A DNA stretch of 64,000 nucleotides from Monomorium pharaonis (Eukaryota; Arthropoda; Insecta; Hymenoptera; Formicidae), in assembly GCF_013373865.1 (NCBI RefSeq), contig NC_050474.1, positions 9,100,061 through 9,164,060 on the forward strand, given 5' to 3'. The translations under genes and the position numbers were made by a program. The number at the start of each line of letters is the position of its first letter. Positions within the stretch are counted from its first letter, which is position 1. Below the pieces are notes generated by a model, which was not told where the DNA came from, searched no databases, and saw nothing but the letters and a program-made list of their open reading frames with translations. Positions 17,046-28,984 of this stretch are shown in pieces.

Positions 17046-20000
17046 CTAGTCCTTCTTCTTAAGAATCTCCGTAATGCTCTCCACTCCATCTATGTCTTGT
17101 CGATACAACTGAATGCCCATATCTATTCTCTCAGTATCGTACCTATGGCACTGATATAATAGGTGATCAAAATCTTCTGATTCAGCACCGCAATCACATC
17201 TTGAATTCGGTATATATTCCTTTCTTGCCAACGAGGCATTCAAATTATAATGGTTAGCTCGTAATCTATTCATGAGTGTAATAAAATATCTCTCGCTATT
17301 TAAACTATTAAACCATGGTTTTTTACTATCTTTATTAAAAAAATTATTATAATAGAACACTCCTTTATTTCTAAATTCATTATTATTTCTAACTTGAGTA
17401 AGGGACCATGATTATTCTTTATATAATATTTTTAGATTCCTTATGGGAATCTCTATTTCTGAGGAGGCTATTTCTTCCGCTCCTTGTTTAGCTAACATGT
17501 CTGCAAGTTCGTTGCCTGTCAGACCTCGATGTGAGGAAATCCAGACAAATATCATTTTCTTTTTATTTGTTATTTCTTTAAACCTAAAATGTAATCTTTT
17601 AATTTCAAGTATATACTTATTTTGGTATACATCTAGTCTATTATTCTTAAGGGCTTGTAAAACTAATTTACAATCCGAGAAAATTATAACATTATCTCTG
17701 TTTATACATTTATACATGACTAGTTCTATCGCAGTCTTAATAGCGAATGCCTCCGCTGAAAATATGGAGCATTGTTTCGATAAACTTACATAATATCCAT
17801 TATCGTGTTCTTCAAACAATAATCCGGCTGCTACAAAAGCAAACTGGTCACCCTTTGATCCATCCGTATATACAATCAACGAATTTTCTGACAAATTATA
17901 TTTTGAACTTCTCTAATTAAATTTATATCTTGACTATTATATCCTTTAATATCTCTACTATTGCTCGAAATCTTAACAGAATTACACATTTTAATTGTTT
18001 CTCCAATCTCCTCATCATAATCCATTCTGTCAGTAATTTGTTTGTAAGACATATTCCATAACTCAAAAGTGTCCAGTGGTAATCCCACTTGTTTTCTGTT
18101 TACCATAATATAGTCTCATGCTGAGCCAATTATACTTCTGCTAGTAGCCGGATTTCTATAATTTGCGTACATCTCTCTTTCTCTAAGTAGACATAGACTA
18201 TTTCTAATTGCATTTTCTCCGTATTTAAATATCTTAATACAAAAATTTTTCCCTAACATCACTGTTCTATCTCTAACATACATTAGTTTTGACTCCGCCA
18301 TAATAACACCATTAGGAATACTGCCGCGATATCCCAGTGCCATTCTGATGCCCATAAATTGGCCTCTTTCTAATTTTAATTGAAGATTATAATTGTTGGG
18401 TGCATATATAAATAATCCATAATCCATAATTGATCGTACTAAACTTTTATACAGCATCAATGCAGTATTAACTTCTATGCCTCTAGATATAACAGCAGTA
18501 TACACAAAGATATTGCAGCAGTGAGTTAGCTTTATCTACTTTATTCCTAATTTCTGTTACATGTTTATCAAAAGAGAGGTGATTATCAAACCATACGCCC
18601 AAAAATTTGGCTGATCGTTGATTCGCGACCTTATTACCTTTAATCTTGATATATTGCCTTTTATCAAATCCGGTTTTTGTAAATTCTATTAAATTAGTCT
18701 TTTTTGGTTCGAGTGCTAATCCTAACATTTCCAAGTTTTTTCTAACTTTATCCACTGCCACTTCTAATAAAATTCTATTATCCATTCTCGAGTTACTATA
18801 AATATATATCGCAATATCGTCCGCAAATTGCAATATATCAATATTATCGGCAACGCCCTTCGTAATTTCGTTAGTATACAATGCATATAAGCTAAGACTG
18901 AGGACCGCACCTTGCGGTAACCCCCTTCCAACGTATCTCTTAATATGTTTCTGTTTATTTACAACAAAACTTGTTTCCCGTGGTACAAGCCAATTTAGCA
19001 TGAAATTCATGATGCCAGACGGACATCCAACATTTTTTAATTTTTTTTCAATAGAATTTCTAATTTTTCAATAGAATATCTAGATCCACGTTATCGTATG
19101 CGGATGTAATGTCTAAGAACGCTGCAAGAGAGTAACCTCCAACTATCATTGAACCCTTGACATCTGAGAATAATTTAACGAGATTTTCCGCGCATGATCT
19201 GCCTCTTCTAAACCCATTTTGCGTAGGGAATAAGATCCTCTCAGCTTTTAACCACCATATAAGACGCTCATTAACTAAACGCTCCATTAATTTTCCGACG
19301 CATAAAGACAAGGCTATTGGACGAACTTTTTCTTTACCGACTTTATCAATAAAAATTACTTGATATTTTTTCCAATCTTCCGGGATAAATCCGGTTCTCC
19401 AAATATAATTGTATATATATAACAAGGTATTTTGTGCATTTTCAGGCAAGTATTTAATCATTAAGTAGTCTACGCGATCCAAACCCGGGGCCGAATCTCT
19501 TCTGACCATATTTAACGCACGAATCATTTCACTCATCTCGAAATCCTGATCTAATTCCTGACAAGTCGGTATGTTATTTATAAATTTTGATACTGTTGCG
19601 AACGTGAGCTTCGCGAGCGTGAGCTTTGCGCGCGTTGTGAGCGCAAGCTTAACGCGAAAAATCAATATATCGATTGCTTCAGTCAGCTGAGTCTATCGGC
19701 CCCGGCGTTGCTTAGTTATGTATAAACAAATGGTTTTATTTAGAACTTCCTGAGACGTCAACTCGTGCGGACGTGCTCGGAATAGTTGTAATCGTGTTCG
19801 TAGCTTTTAATAAAGTTTCTCGTTTGCCAAAAGCGTGTTTTTATTCCACCGCGCTCGCGAGCGGAAGAGTGTGTGTTGGTGGAAGTGCGAGAGTGCTTCG
19901 GGAACAATACCGATCTATCTCCCATAACCCATGATGGAGACATAGCCTCAAATAGTGTCATATATTTTTGTTTCTCTATCTTTCAACTGCCACACGTTCC

Positions 20001-21202
20001 AATTTATAAGATTCTTAGTTTTTTGCAAGTTCTCATAACATTCCATACGTATGTGATACTTGTAAATCTGTTAATATTAGCACAAAATCTAATAAAACAT
20101 TCTTTCTTTTTTTGGTTAAATATTTTCCTGGCAAGAGCTCTATATTTTTTATAATTTATAAAATCTTGACTATTTTTGGTATGTCTCCATCTATTAAATT
20201 TTTTTTCCTAATATCAAAGATATCTTGGCAATCCTTATCCCACCATCTAACTTGTTAATTAAACTTTTTTTTATTAGTACGAGGTGCGTTGTCACTTTTA
20301 TAATTACTGTTTTGATTTTTGTTATTATCTTTACCCTTATTCCTTGTTCTCCCTGTTGCTATATTAACTACTTCTATCAAAATACTAATGAAATCTTTAT
20401 ATAAATTATTGAATTCTGAGGAATTGCCCGAGCACCGATCACAATTTGCTGTGGACCGTTTCTCGCTAACTATTTCCGAGTAATACGACCAATCTGTGGT
20501 TTTTTTGATACTCTGTTCGAGAGTTTATTATAATTATATGGTATAAATACTGTGTCGATTGTGATTTCTATGGGAAAATGATCTGAGCCCCAAGTATCAT
20601 TTGTTTGTTTATACTTTATCAAATCCACTAGATTATTATTAGTAAAAATTAAATCTAAATTAGATGGTAATTAATTATTGTAATTAATTCTCGACATTGT
20701 ATTCGTGTTAATGCATATGTAACCTTTATTAAGCATTGTTGTGAATAATCTATTTCCATTGTAATCAGTGCTCGAGCAATTCCACATGATGAGCGTTAAA
20801 ATCTCCCAGAACTATCGAGTCCTGATCATTTCCATTAAAATCTAATAAATCTTGCCATGCTCGCAGATTTTCGATTGATCCCGGTTTCCTATATACAACT
20901 ATAATATTACAATTTATCATTAGATTCTTAGTTCTAATGCCAATCCTATCAAAGTTTTCTGACCTAATATTCCATTCTTGTATAATATTAAATTCAATAT
21001 TACTTTTTACCAATAAAGCAGCACCACCTTTATTTTCTAGATTATTTGATTTAATAGTTTTATATCCCGAAAAATATAAAGATTTCACCGAGCTAAGTTT
21101 AGTTTCTGTTAAAGCGACTATGTCAAAACTAAGAATATTATTACTAATTTCAGCTTTTTTAGGTCCTATCCCTCTAGCATTCCATAGAATTAACTTGATC
21201 AT
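17046..21202 (-). pseudogene. LINE ORF2: endonuclease, reverse transcriptase, RNase H; broken
   Basis: The ORF starts MIKLILWNARGIGPKK, the opening of an APE-type endonuclease, with a VLGDFNAHH catalytic block near residue 137. The frame is then broken. Reverse transcriptase motifs are seen at 19665-18483: SAPGLDRVDYLMIKYL, QNGFRRGRSCAENL, AAFLDITSAYDNV, LPQGAVLSLSLYALY and the active-site FADD (QFADDIAIYIYS). RNase H follows at 17894-17412, beginning IVYTDGSKGDQFAFVAAG. A C-terminal cysteine motif (CDCGAESEDFDHLLYQC) ends the protein. Stops and frameshifts separate these blocks, and a 313-bp LTR lies between the endonuclease and the reverse transcriptase. The copy cannot retrotranspose. Confidence 0.85.
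19594..19906 (+). mobile_element. Solo LTR, 313 bp, inside LINE ORF2
   Basis: It begins TGTTGCGAACG and ends CGGGAACA, and is flanked by the 4-bp duplication ATAC (19590-19593 and 19907-19910). A polyadenylation-type AATAAA near 19808 suggests plus orientation. A 4-bp target and TG...CA ends fit a gypsy-class LTR left after recombination. Confidence 0.8.
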
Positions 21203-21208
21203 TAGTTG

Positions 21209-22837
21209 TTATATTTGAGCATCGTTATCCTTATACCTACTTCCCCAATTACTTTTTACAATGGCCGTGGCCTCTCTAATTCTATTTAGTTCCCTTACAT
21301 ATTCTTTCATTTTATCTTTATTTTGATTTTTCCTTTCCTCGCTTATAAATTCGTTTGTGTTATAATTTTCTTTCTCCCTACTGTTACTAGTATTACCTTT
21401 TAGCTTAAATTTTTCTGCTAACTCTATGACTTTTTCTCTAAATTCACTATATTTACTCCAGGTGGATTCTATAATTTTATTTTCCACACTTTCCGGTTTT
21501 AAATTTTTCCTATAATCATTAGATCTATCTTGTAATGCTTTTAGAGTTAACCCATGATTATCTTTATTTATCTCATTTTGTCTACTGTTAAATTGAGCAT
21601 AATACGTATTATAATTTGTCCTTCTATTTTCTATATTTTCGCGTTCTCTCAAATAAGCCACGTTACTATTAGTGTGAATTGGTTTAGTATTAGTATATTG
21701 TTTAGTATGTTTATACTCAGGGTTCGGCATTCGTTCGACGTGTGATTTCCTGACCGCGTAGTCCCTAGCTACCGCGTGCCCGGGCAATGAAGGCCACGTG
21801 TTAGGATTTATATATCTAGTATATTGTGTGGATACATTATCTTCACCCTTCAAAATACGTTTCGCTTCGTAAAATGAACAGTTATTATAGGCCATTATTA
21901 CCTTATATTCGCGATTTATCCGATAAATAGGACAGATTCTAGAATTTGACTTATGATTCCCACCACAATTACAACAAACAATTAACCTTGAACAAAGACC
22001 ATAGGCCAATTCAACGCAATTAATACATTTAATGTCCTTTTTACATTGAAATTTTCTATGTCCATATCCAAAACATTGAAAACATTGTGTAACGGATTCT
22101 ACGTAGGGCCTAATTCTTAAATTATAAGTAATATCCTCATATACTTTAATATTATCTTTAATTTTATTTCCTTTCATAGTTATTATTATATTGTTTATAG
22201 ATTTCACGATAAATTTATTAGTTTTCTGGTCCCAAATTCGTTTGGACATTCGTTCCTTTTTTCTAATGTCCTCCTTTTTAATTAAATTGTCCCATAAATC
22301 CCGAATACTAAATGGGCAATCCGTAATTACTCCCCTGCATGTTGTAGATCTTTTTTCAATAAAAAAAATGAAAAATTTTTCAGAATCATTTTCAGACATA
22401 TCCAAAAATTCATTTGCTTCTTCAATATTTTTAAAATCTATAATGGCTAAATATGCTTTGTACATCTCTATTTTTAGCGGTATAATTTTATTCCTTTTAC
22501 ACCATGTAATAATTCTTACACAGTTTCTACCTTTGTTTTTATCTATTATGCTATTACTAATTTTACATGATACTTTGATTGAACCTACAAACGAACTATC
22601 AAATCTTTTATTTCCTAATTTTAATTTAATTATTTCATGCTCCTCCATATCTTTAATATGTTTTAACATACCATTAACATTAATATAGATTTCTCGATCT
22701 ATTTGAGCATTCTTTACTTGTTGGCTAACATCAATGTTTATTCTAACAGTTTCTACTTCGTTACTTACCACATTATTTGCACATGATTCCTCATCTGGCC
22801 TATTCAATTCTAATACTTTTTCTGTATCATTATTCAA
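21209..22837 (-). CDS. LINE ORF1, gag-like RNA-binding protein, 542 aa
   Basis: This ORF is intact. It would bind the element's RNA to form the cytoplasmic ribonucleoprotein. The N-terminal half is acidic then lysine-rich without a recognised fold. At about residues 252-300 there are zinc knuckles: CFQCFGYGHRKFQC (C-x2-C-x4-H-x4-C), then a cysteine-rich link, then CCNCGGNHKSNSRIC. These are typical of ORF1 proteins in the I and Jockey groups. The C-terminal part is polar with many asparagines. The stop is followed after 6 nt by the ATG of ORF2, as in an intact element. It is mobile-element protein, not a host gene. Confidence 0.8.
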   Translation of the reverse strand: MNNDTEKVLELNRPDEESCANNVVSNEVETVRINIDVSQQVKNAQIDREIYINVNGMLKHIKDMEEHEIIKLKLGNKRFDSSFVGSIKVSCKISNSIIDKNKGRNCVRIITWCKRNKIIPLKIEMYKAYLAIIDFKNIEEANEFLDMSENDSEKFFIFFIEKRSTTCRGVITDCPFSIRDLWDNLIKKEDIRKKERMSKRIWDQKTNKFIVKSINNIIITMKGNKIKDNIKVYEDITYNLRIRPYVESVTQCFQCFGYGHRKFQCKKDIKCINCVELAYGLCSRLIVCCNCGGNHKSNSRICPIYRINREYKVIMAYNNCSFYEAKRILKGEDNVSTQYTRYINPNTWPSLPGHAVARDYAVRKSHVERMPNPEYKHTKQYTNTKPIHTNSNVAYLRERENIENRRTNYNTYYAQFNSRQNEINKDNHGLTLKALQDRSNDYRKNLKPESVENKIIESTWSKYSEFREKVIELAEKFKLKGNTSNSREKENYNTNEFISEERKNQNKDKMKEYVRELNRIREATAIVKSNWGSRYKDNDAQI

Positions 22838-23303
22838 AATATTAGTTTCTGTATGGCCTTGGGTGTCTAATTCAAATTCGTCTGGCGCTTCTGCGCCATA
22901 TCGTCTTCAAAATTTTCATTCGAATCCTCTTCTTGATCATCTTCCTCTATGTCTTCGATTTTTTAACACATCCTTTTCAGATCCTTTAATTTCTTCCTCT
23001 CCGAATCTTGCGACTTAGCCTTCTGTTTATTACCCATTCTCAAAATCCTCTGCTCCGGACTTTTCTTCTCATATGGAACTGTGCGTTTCCCCCATCCAAA
23101 CGGGGAAATACTCATCATTTTTTCAGTCGTCTATCAATTCTTTATTTTTTTTTTTAATTACACCTCTAATCATAACCACTCTCTATCACCCGTGGGAGAA
23201 TACTAACTGTTATCCGAGTATCAGCGAGCCCTCCTGTCACATCCGTACGCTACCGCGGCCGAGACGCCCCAGATCTAGTTTCAAACTGTCATAGCCTACT
23301 TTA

Positions 23304-24140
23304 GGTCGGGGTATAGGTTAAGGCATAGGTCAGGTCGCGCGGTGTAAACTAGGCCACTGGCAACCCACGTGACCTACCGCGGTGCGCCATGCGCGAGCAA
23401 GGCTGTTCGTTTCAGGAGTCAAGTATAGACACACGTTAGAAAAAGACGGACCTGATCTAAACGTTGAAAAGAGAGGGACTGAGTACATTTCCTCGTCTTG
23501 CCTCTCACCCCTTACGCGCCAAAGGCACATGTATAGACTAGAAAAGGACGAATCTAAACGTTGAAAAGAGAGAGACAAGACGACAATGACGACGACGACC
23601 ACGACGACGTATCTTAAACGAAATTTTTGACATTTAGACTTTGCGTCGTAATATTTCCTCTCATAGATTACGTAGAAAATAAATAAAAACAGTTTTCTTA
23701 TACAAATCGACCCCAAGCTTTCGATTGAGCCTAGTTAAAACTCGATCGGTTTAGTCGTTTCGAAAGAGATATAATTTAAACGGAAAAAACTGTAAATGTA
23801 AAATAAATCTAAAAAATTAAAGAATATAAAACAACATTTTAATTTTATTTCATACAGTAAAATGTAACTATTTAAATTCTTTTATATGTAGTTATTATTT
23901 AATAAAGCAGAAAATAAATGCATTATTTATTGTATTTTATGCAATATATCCCAAGTACAAGTACTATGGTTACTAAGCCACATGCACCAAATAAACTTAC
24001 ATATTCTCAAAGGTAAAATAAAATATTATTTATTTATAAATAAAGATGATATGGATATAGTCATTATTTATTTATATAAATTTTTTGTTAATACATATGA
24101 AAAGTGAGAAAGAAATTGTATTTAAATTTTAAAATTATAA
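23304..24140. other. Gene-free stretch with short direct repeats and (GAC)n
   Basis: AATCTAAACGTTGAAAAGAG and close copies occur at about 23456 and 23550, and a GACGACGAC microsatellite lies near 23581-23610. The remainder is AT-rich. The start (23304-23360) looks like the other half of the element split by the LINE. Confidence 0.45.
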
Positions 24141-24143
24141 ATT

Positions 24144-25800
24144 GTAACGTGGTAGCTTAGCTGCCACGGGTAGCAGCGTCCCTCCCCCGTCACAGGCTGC
24201 GGGTTCGCGCCGTGCGGGGAAGATAGGCAAGAGGCGAGAGGGGATCTCCAGGGAGAACCGCGACGGACATGACGAGCGTATTATTAATTTTGCATATTTT
24301 CGGTTTCTCTGCGTGGCGACCGCCTCACAATGGAATTCGACGAGAGAGAGCGAGAGAGGAAGAAAGAGCAACGGCGATGCGGGGAAGGAGGAAGGACTCC
24401 ACCGGTGCCCGGGAGAGACGAGCACGCGGCATGCACGGGAACTCGGCGTAGCCCGGGAGAACCACGGCCGGAGACGAAAAGCGGCGGTGCCCGTCAACGC
24501 CGCGACAGGACGTCTCGGAGGGCTGCGGAGAAACCCCGAAGGGACGGAACGTAACGGAGGAGGCGTCGAGTCCTCTCGCGAGGAGCGGAGGTCGCCGCGT
24601 ACGCTGCCCCGGCTCGGGCAGTGGCCCCGCGGAGGAAGGGAAATTTCGCGGGGGCCTGCGGGGCCCCCGGAAGGATTACGGCGCGCACGTCCCTGCGGTC
24701 GCAGGACTGCGTGCCTTGCAGCAATTGGATCGCGGCGCGGAAACAATGCGCATGACCAAACGGGGGGTCGCGGCGTCGATCCGGGATCGACCGCGATCCA
24801 CCCCGCTTTTGCGTGCGAGCGGTCTAGGCGTAAGGTCGCGGGTCGTGCCTCGAAAGACGAGATTATCGGTGTGGCTAGTGTGGGGCCTCAGCGAGGGCGA
24901 AGGGACGAGCCTGGAGACGAAGGAGGATACCGCCTTGGACTTTATCGGTGAGGTGGCCTGCCAGGATAATTTCGTGTGAGCGGTTGCCGGCTAGCGGGGC
25001 GTCCCCGCGTCCGTTCTGTATCCGTTTTCGTGTTGGTGCGTGATTCGCGTGGGCCGCGGGGCAGTCATACGTTCGCGTGATTAATTGAGGATTTGGCGGA
25101 TGCAAGCGGGCGGGACGTCAACGCGCCGAGCCACGGGGAAGACGGTTGTAGAGACGCTCGGGTTCCGTCGGAGATTCCCCTCGACCGTGTGCGCCGCAAA
25201 GCCCTCGCGCGAGCATCGCGCGAACTGTGTGACCCTCGTGAGCTACGCGGTCGGGATCTATAGTTGCCGGGAGTGTCGGCACGTGCGAACGCCCGAAATT
25301 CATTGTGCGTGGAAGATTCCACCGCCCGTCCTTGTCGGCCGCGTGCCTACCGCGGGAGCTTCCCGCGTATCGTTCGCGTTTCTTTTTGGTTTAATTCGCG
25401 CCGGGGCGCCGCACTGTTGGAACGCCGCCTGCCGCGTCCCGTGATATTATTGCTTCTGTCCGGCATTTATTTTTAATAAAGTTCGTTATTTGTTAAGCTC
25501 GGAGTCTAATTTTCTGTCGTCCGCCCCTTCGTGTTTCAGACGTCGCCTGCTCCCTTACGATTCACCCCGCCCCTCTACCGTTAGGCAGAGCTGGTCGAGA
25601 TTGTCGCGCGAGGATCGAGGACACCTTGGCGTATCGATTTTCGCGAATTGACGCGTCGTCGAGCGCGTCTGGCGCCCAACAATCTCTCGCGATAGCGTGT
25701 GGCTGAGATTCGAGCGCGACAAGCACGGCATCGGGAGTATCGGTTACCCAGCCGGTCTTATGGTTTTTGCCCGCGGCTTTTCCGGTCAGGAAAAGTGACA
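24144..25800 (+). other. GC-rich, CpG-rich island, possibly LTR plus leader of a retroelement
   Basis: In a strongly AT-rich setting this stretch is GC-rich with many CpG. It begins TGTAACGTGG, like the LTR at 27365 (TGTAACGAGCC), and has AATAAA near 25478. Near 25670 it carries TGGCGCCCAACAATC, which resembles a retroelement primer-binding site. Overlapping long frames on both strands are expected from the base composition and show no domains. The right LTR edge was not found, so the assignment is tentative. A host CpG island is the alternative. Confidence 0.4.
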
Positions 25801-25940
25801 AAATATATTTTTAACTTCCACCTTTTTACATTAAAAATTATTTTGCATAAAATTCATTTTATTAATAAAAAAAAAGTTTGGTTAACTTTCATACATATTA
25901 TTTGTATTTTTAAATATTTTATTCATTATAATAAATAACA

Positions 25941-26973
25941 GGTACACAAAAAAAGTGGTTGGTCCGGCGGACTAGACTAGTCAATCCTTATGTATTTTGA
26001 CCCGCTGAATCCAAATCCAAGGTCAGAATTGCTGAATTGGCTCATTTTTTCTTAACATTAAAAAAAAATTTTTTCTTATAATGTTGGTCCAGCGGATCAG
26101 AATAATCTACCTTTATGTATTTTGACTCGCTGAATCCAAATTCAAGGTCAAAATTACTGCATTGGCTCATTTTTTTCTAACCTCAAAAAATACCTTGTAA
26201 AAGCAGTTTGAATCACAAATGTATAATCCGGAACGTGCAGGTTTGCGTAACCACATTACCCGGGCCAAATTCAATACGTATGACAAGTTTGAGCTTCTGT
26301 GAATAGCGTAGAAAATTCACTCCTTTTTTCCATTATATCTCTTTTATTCTCGAAGATTTTGTGCAATAACTTTCTTTTACGTTTCTTTCCTTTTACAGAA
26401 ACATCACGTTTGAGCGTCCAGCAGAAATCAGCTATTATATTCACATTCCACTTGCCTTGATATCGATACTACATCTCTTTGATGTCTTGATAAAATCTTT
26501 CTCCCTGTTCTTCACTATAATCACTTAGATTTTCTGGGAAGTAGTCGATATGAAAATCTAAGAAATGCAACTTAGGCAACTTAGTTTTCTATAGTCCATC
26601 ATTTCCGCTACCCTTTCTCTGTAATCTTCACTTTTGTGGTTTCCTAGAAAATTTTCCCCAGGTAATGTGATTACGTAAGCCTGCACGTTCCAGATTATAC
26701 ATTTGTGATCCAAACTGCTTTTACAAGGTGTTTTTTGAAGTTAGAAAAAATGAGCCAATGCAGCAATTCTGATCTTGAATTTGGATTCAACGGGTCAAAA
26801 TACATAAAAGTAGACTATTCTAGTTCGCCGGACCAACATTAAAAAAATTTTTTTTGAGGTTAGGAAATGCGAGCTAACTTTGCAATTCTGACATTGGATT
26901 CGGATTCAGCGGGTCAAAATACATAAGGATTGACTAGTCTGGTCCGCCGGATCAACCACTTTTTTTGTGTGCC
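25941..26973 (-). mobile_element. DNA transposon remnant with long, internally duplicated TIRs
   Basis: The ends ACACAAAAAAAGTGGTTG (25944) and the matching complement before 26970 open inverted repeats of roughly 340 bp. Within each arm a unit of about 100 bp, containing TATGTATTTTGACCCGCTGA, is present twice in tandem (about 25962 and 26084 on the left; about 26750 and 26860 on the right, inverted). The core holds a coding remnant. A related but more degraded element lies at 46400-48130. Confidence 0.7.
26340..26660 (-). pseudogene. Transposon-borne conserved coding remnant ('PENL..EEQGERF.QDI' family)
   Basis: On the minus strand the frame reads LHFLDFHIDYFPENLSD, then YSEEQGERFYQDIKEM, an in-frame TAG, then YRYQGKWNVNIIADFCWTLK followed by a lysine/arginine-rich tail. 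This pattern is one I recall as a widespread family of uncharacterised arthropod proteins that are often repeated in genomes. Here it sits inside a long-TIR element, implying that the family belongs to a DNA transposon. The upstream part (GNHKSEDYRERVAEMM) is in a shifted frame. No catalytic motif is visible, and the copy is dead. Confidence 0.55.
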
Positions 26974-27364
26974 TCTGTAATTGTAATTATTTATTTGTAT
27001 GTATGTATATAATAATTTTATTTATGTCCTGTAATTTTTTATTTATAGATGCTGAGTCTACTCAGAATTTCCCTATTTAGCGGATAAAAATAAAAAAAAT
27101 TCTTCAAGTGCTGTAGATGATTTTTATGAAAGCGATGAAAATGATGTAAATTAAATGCTTTTTATATTTTTATAGATATTTTTATCACAATTTTATTTTA
27201 TCAATATTTTCTTCTTTTTATTATCTGTGATTAAAAATGGGAGACAAATAAATAAATTTTGACTGGTAATCATATTATACCTGCGCTCGCTTAAAATTCT
27301 TTTTTCTACCAATTGCTAACGACATCGGTTCTGTTCAAATAAGGTCTGACTGTTTTTTTTATAT
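26974..27364. other. Intron sequence, nothing recognised
   Basis: AT-rich, with no frames or repeats seen. Confidence 0.4.
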
Positions 27365-28565
27365 TGTAACGAGCCGTTCCTCCGCCGTCGTTAAGGCATA
27401 TAGATACGAGGCCGTTACCCTCCTACCTCGTTTAGTCCCCTCCGCTTATCTCGTCTCCCCGCACATCTCCGCTCCTCTTGTCACCAAACGGGGTCTATAA
27501 AAGTCCTCCGCTGGTGATAAGAGAGCAGATCTCCCCGGTCTAGCGCACTGAGCCGACCGATCCTCTTAGCGAATTGAGCTAAGCCTCCAGAGTACGCACT
27601 GAGTGCCAAACATAACCTCAAACCCGGTTCTCCTTTTAGCGCGCACTGAGCACTTCCTCGCGCCACACAGTGAGTAACAGACCACCGCCCCGCTCGTTAC
27701 CCGGATCCCGGTACGCGCACTGAGCTACCGATCCCGACCGCACACGGGGACCCCGCAGTGAGAGGAAACCGCCGACGCGGAGGATCATCCACGCGGGATG
27801 ATTCTCGCCGACAACAACAGCTGGGGCTCGATTCTTGAATTCATTCGCAAGAGAAACGTATACGCAAGTACTCGCTGTAACAGAAAAGTTGCAAGTTTAT
27901 TGGTTAATAGCCATACGATAGCCAATAAATTTCCAACTTTTCTGTAAGATCAGAATTTGCAAATACGTTTCTCTTGCAAATGAATTCAAGAATAGAGCCC
28001 CTGATCGTCGAACGGCTGATCGCCGTGGCTACCGAGCCGAGCTCCGCGCCGCGCACCGCCGCGACCAATAGGAGCGCCGCACCGACCGACTCGGCGAATG
28101 GAAGCCCCGCACCGCACCGCGCAGCCACGACCGTAGCACCGCAGCCAATCCGGCTACCGCCGCGACCGATACAAGCGCCGCTTCGCACCGCAACACCGAA
28201 ATTGCACCGCCACGAGCGCCGCAGTCATCGAGACCGGCCGCTGCCGCCAATCGCCGCACCGACCGACCGGTACACGGGCCGTACGCCCGCCGCAGCCAAT
28301 CCGGCACCAAGACTCTGCGCGCACATGTGCACCGCAACACACGTCGCCACAGCGAATCGTCCACGCTTCGCACAGCGAGATTTTAGGCTAAGGTTGTATA
28401 TAATAGAGTAGGGACTCTGTACATATTAGATAATGGTATTGAATAAATCATAGTTGTTAAACATATATCACTTGCCTCTGTCATTCACTTAACCAGCCCG
28501 TCGTCCGAACCCTGAATTGCCCGCGGCTATCCGTAGCCAATAGTATTCGAAAATTCACGGTTACA
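27365..28565 (+). mobile_element. Probable solo LTR, about 1.2 kb, with nested MITE
   Basis: It begins TGTAACGAGCC and ends ACGGTTACA, giving TG...CA ends with a TGTAAC/GTTACA inverted terminus. An AATAAA lies near 28441. The GC-rich left half has several CGCACTGAGC-like units spaced about 50-60 bp apart (27546-27760). No clear target duplication was found, so the edges are uncertain. A 179-bp palindromic MITE at 27823-28001 is inserted in it. Confidence 0.5.
27823..28001. mobile_element. Palindromic MITE 'GGGGCTC', copy 1, 179 bp
   Basis: The ends GGGGCTCGATTCTTGAATTC and complement continue into CATTCGCAAGAGAAACGTAT. The centre is TTTATTGGTTAATAGCCATA with a partial complement. A second copy of the same family at 53287-53464 is in the Prp18-TBCD intergenic region. 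Confidence 0.8.
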
Positions 28566-28689
28566 AAATTTATAAATTATATTTATAAATTAACGTTATA
28601 CCAAATTTCAGCTTTTTCAAATCACTTTAACTGGAGAGAAAATCAGTAATAAATATACATTTTAGATTTAAAGCTTTCACGGCCATTAA

Positions 28690-28797
28690 CATTGCTTCCA
28701 ATAGAAAGGACTTCCGGATACAAACGGATTAAAATGTTGGCGTAACGCTGTACTAGAATGCAACATATATCCAGAAGCCCTTTCTATTAGAAACAAT
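28690..28797. repeat. Small inverted-repeat element
   Basis: ATTGCTTCCAATAGAAAGGA on the left pairs with the complement TTTCTATTAGAAACAAT on the right, allowing mismatches. There is a short loop and no coding. Confidence 0.5.
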
Positions 28798-28984
28798 AAG
28801 TATACATATTAATACATAAATATGTAATGTAAATACAATATTTAGTTTAATTATTAAAATTAAAATAAGTTCAGAGTGAGATTATATTAACCATAATTCC
28901 TCCAACTAGGATCATTTGTCCTCTGCATTTTTAACAGTCGTTAGTTCTGAGAAATCTACGATCGTGGGATAATCCTACCCACTC

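Larger units (their letters stand above)
16867..23291 (-). mobile_element. Full-length APE-type LINE with RNase H (I-like group), 6.4 kb
   Basis: The element is bounded by a perfect 12-bp target duplication TAGCCTACTTTA (16855-16866 and 23292-23303). On the minus strand it has a 5' leader, ORF1 (22837-21209), a broken ORF2 (21202-17046) and a short 3' tail. ORF2 carries endonuclease, reverse transcriptase, RNase H and a C-terminal cysteine motif in that order, an arrangement typical of the I-like group. The copy is full length but inactive, being interrupted by a solo LTR at 19594-19906 and several frameshifts. Confidence 0.85.

Noticed and set aside
24135..24951. Overlapping 203-aa minus and 212-aa plus frames
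   Set aside because: GC-rich sequence has few stops. The frames are arginine-rich, overlap on both strands and show no motif.
27974..28411. 145-aa plus frame rich in proline and alanine
   Set aside because: It lies in a GC-rich LTR and begins inside a MITE, with an overlapping frame on the other strand.
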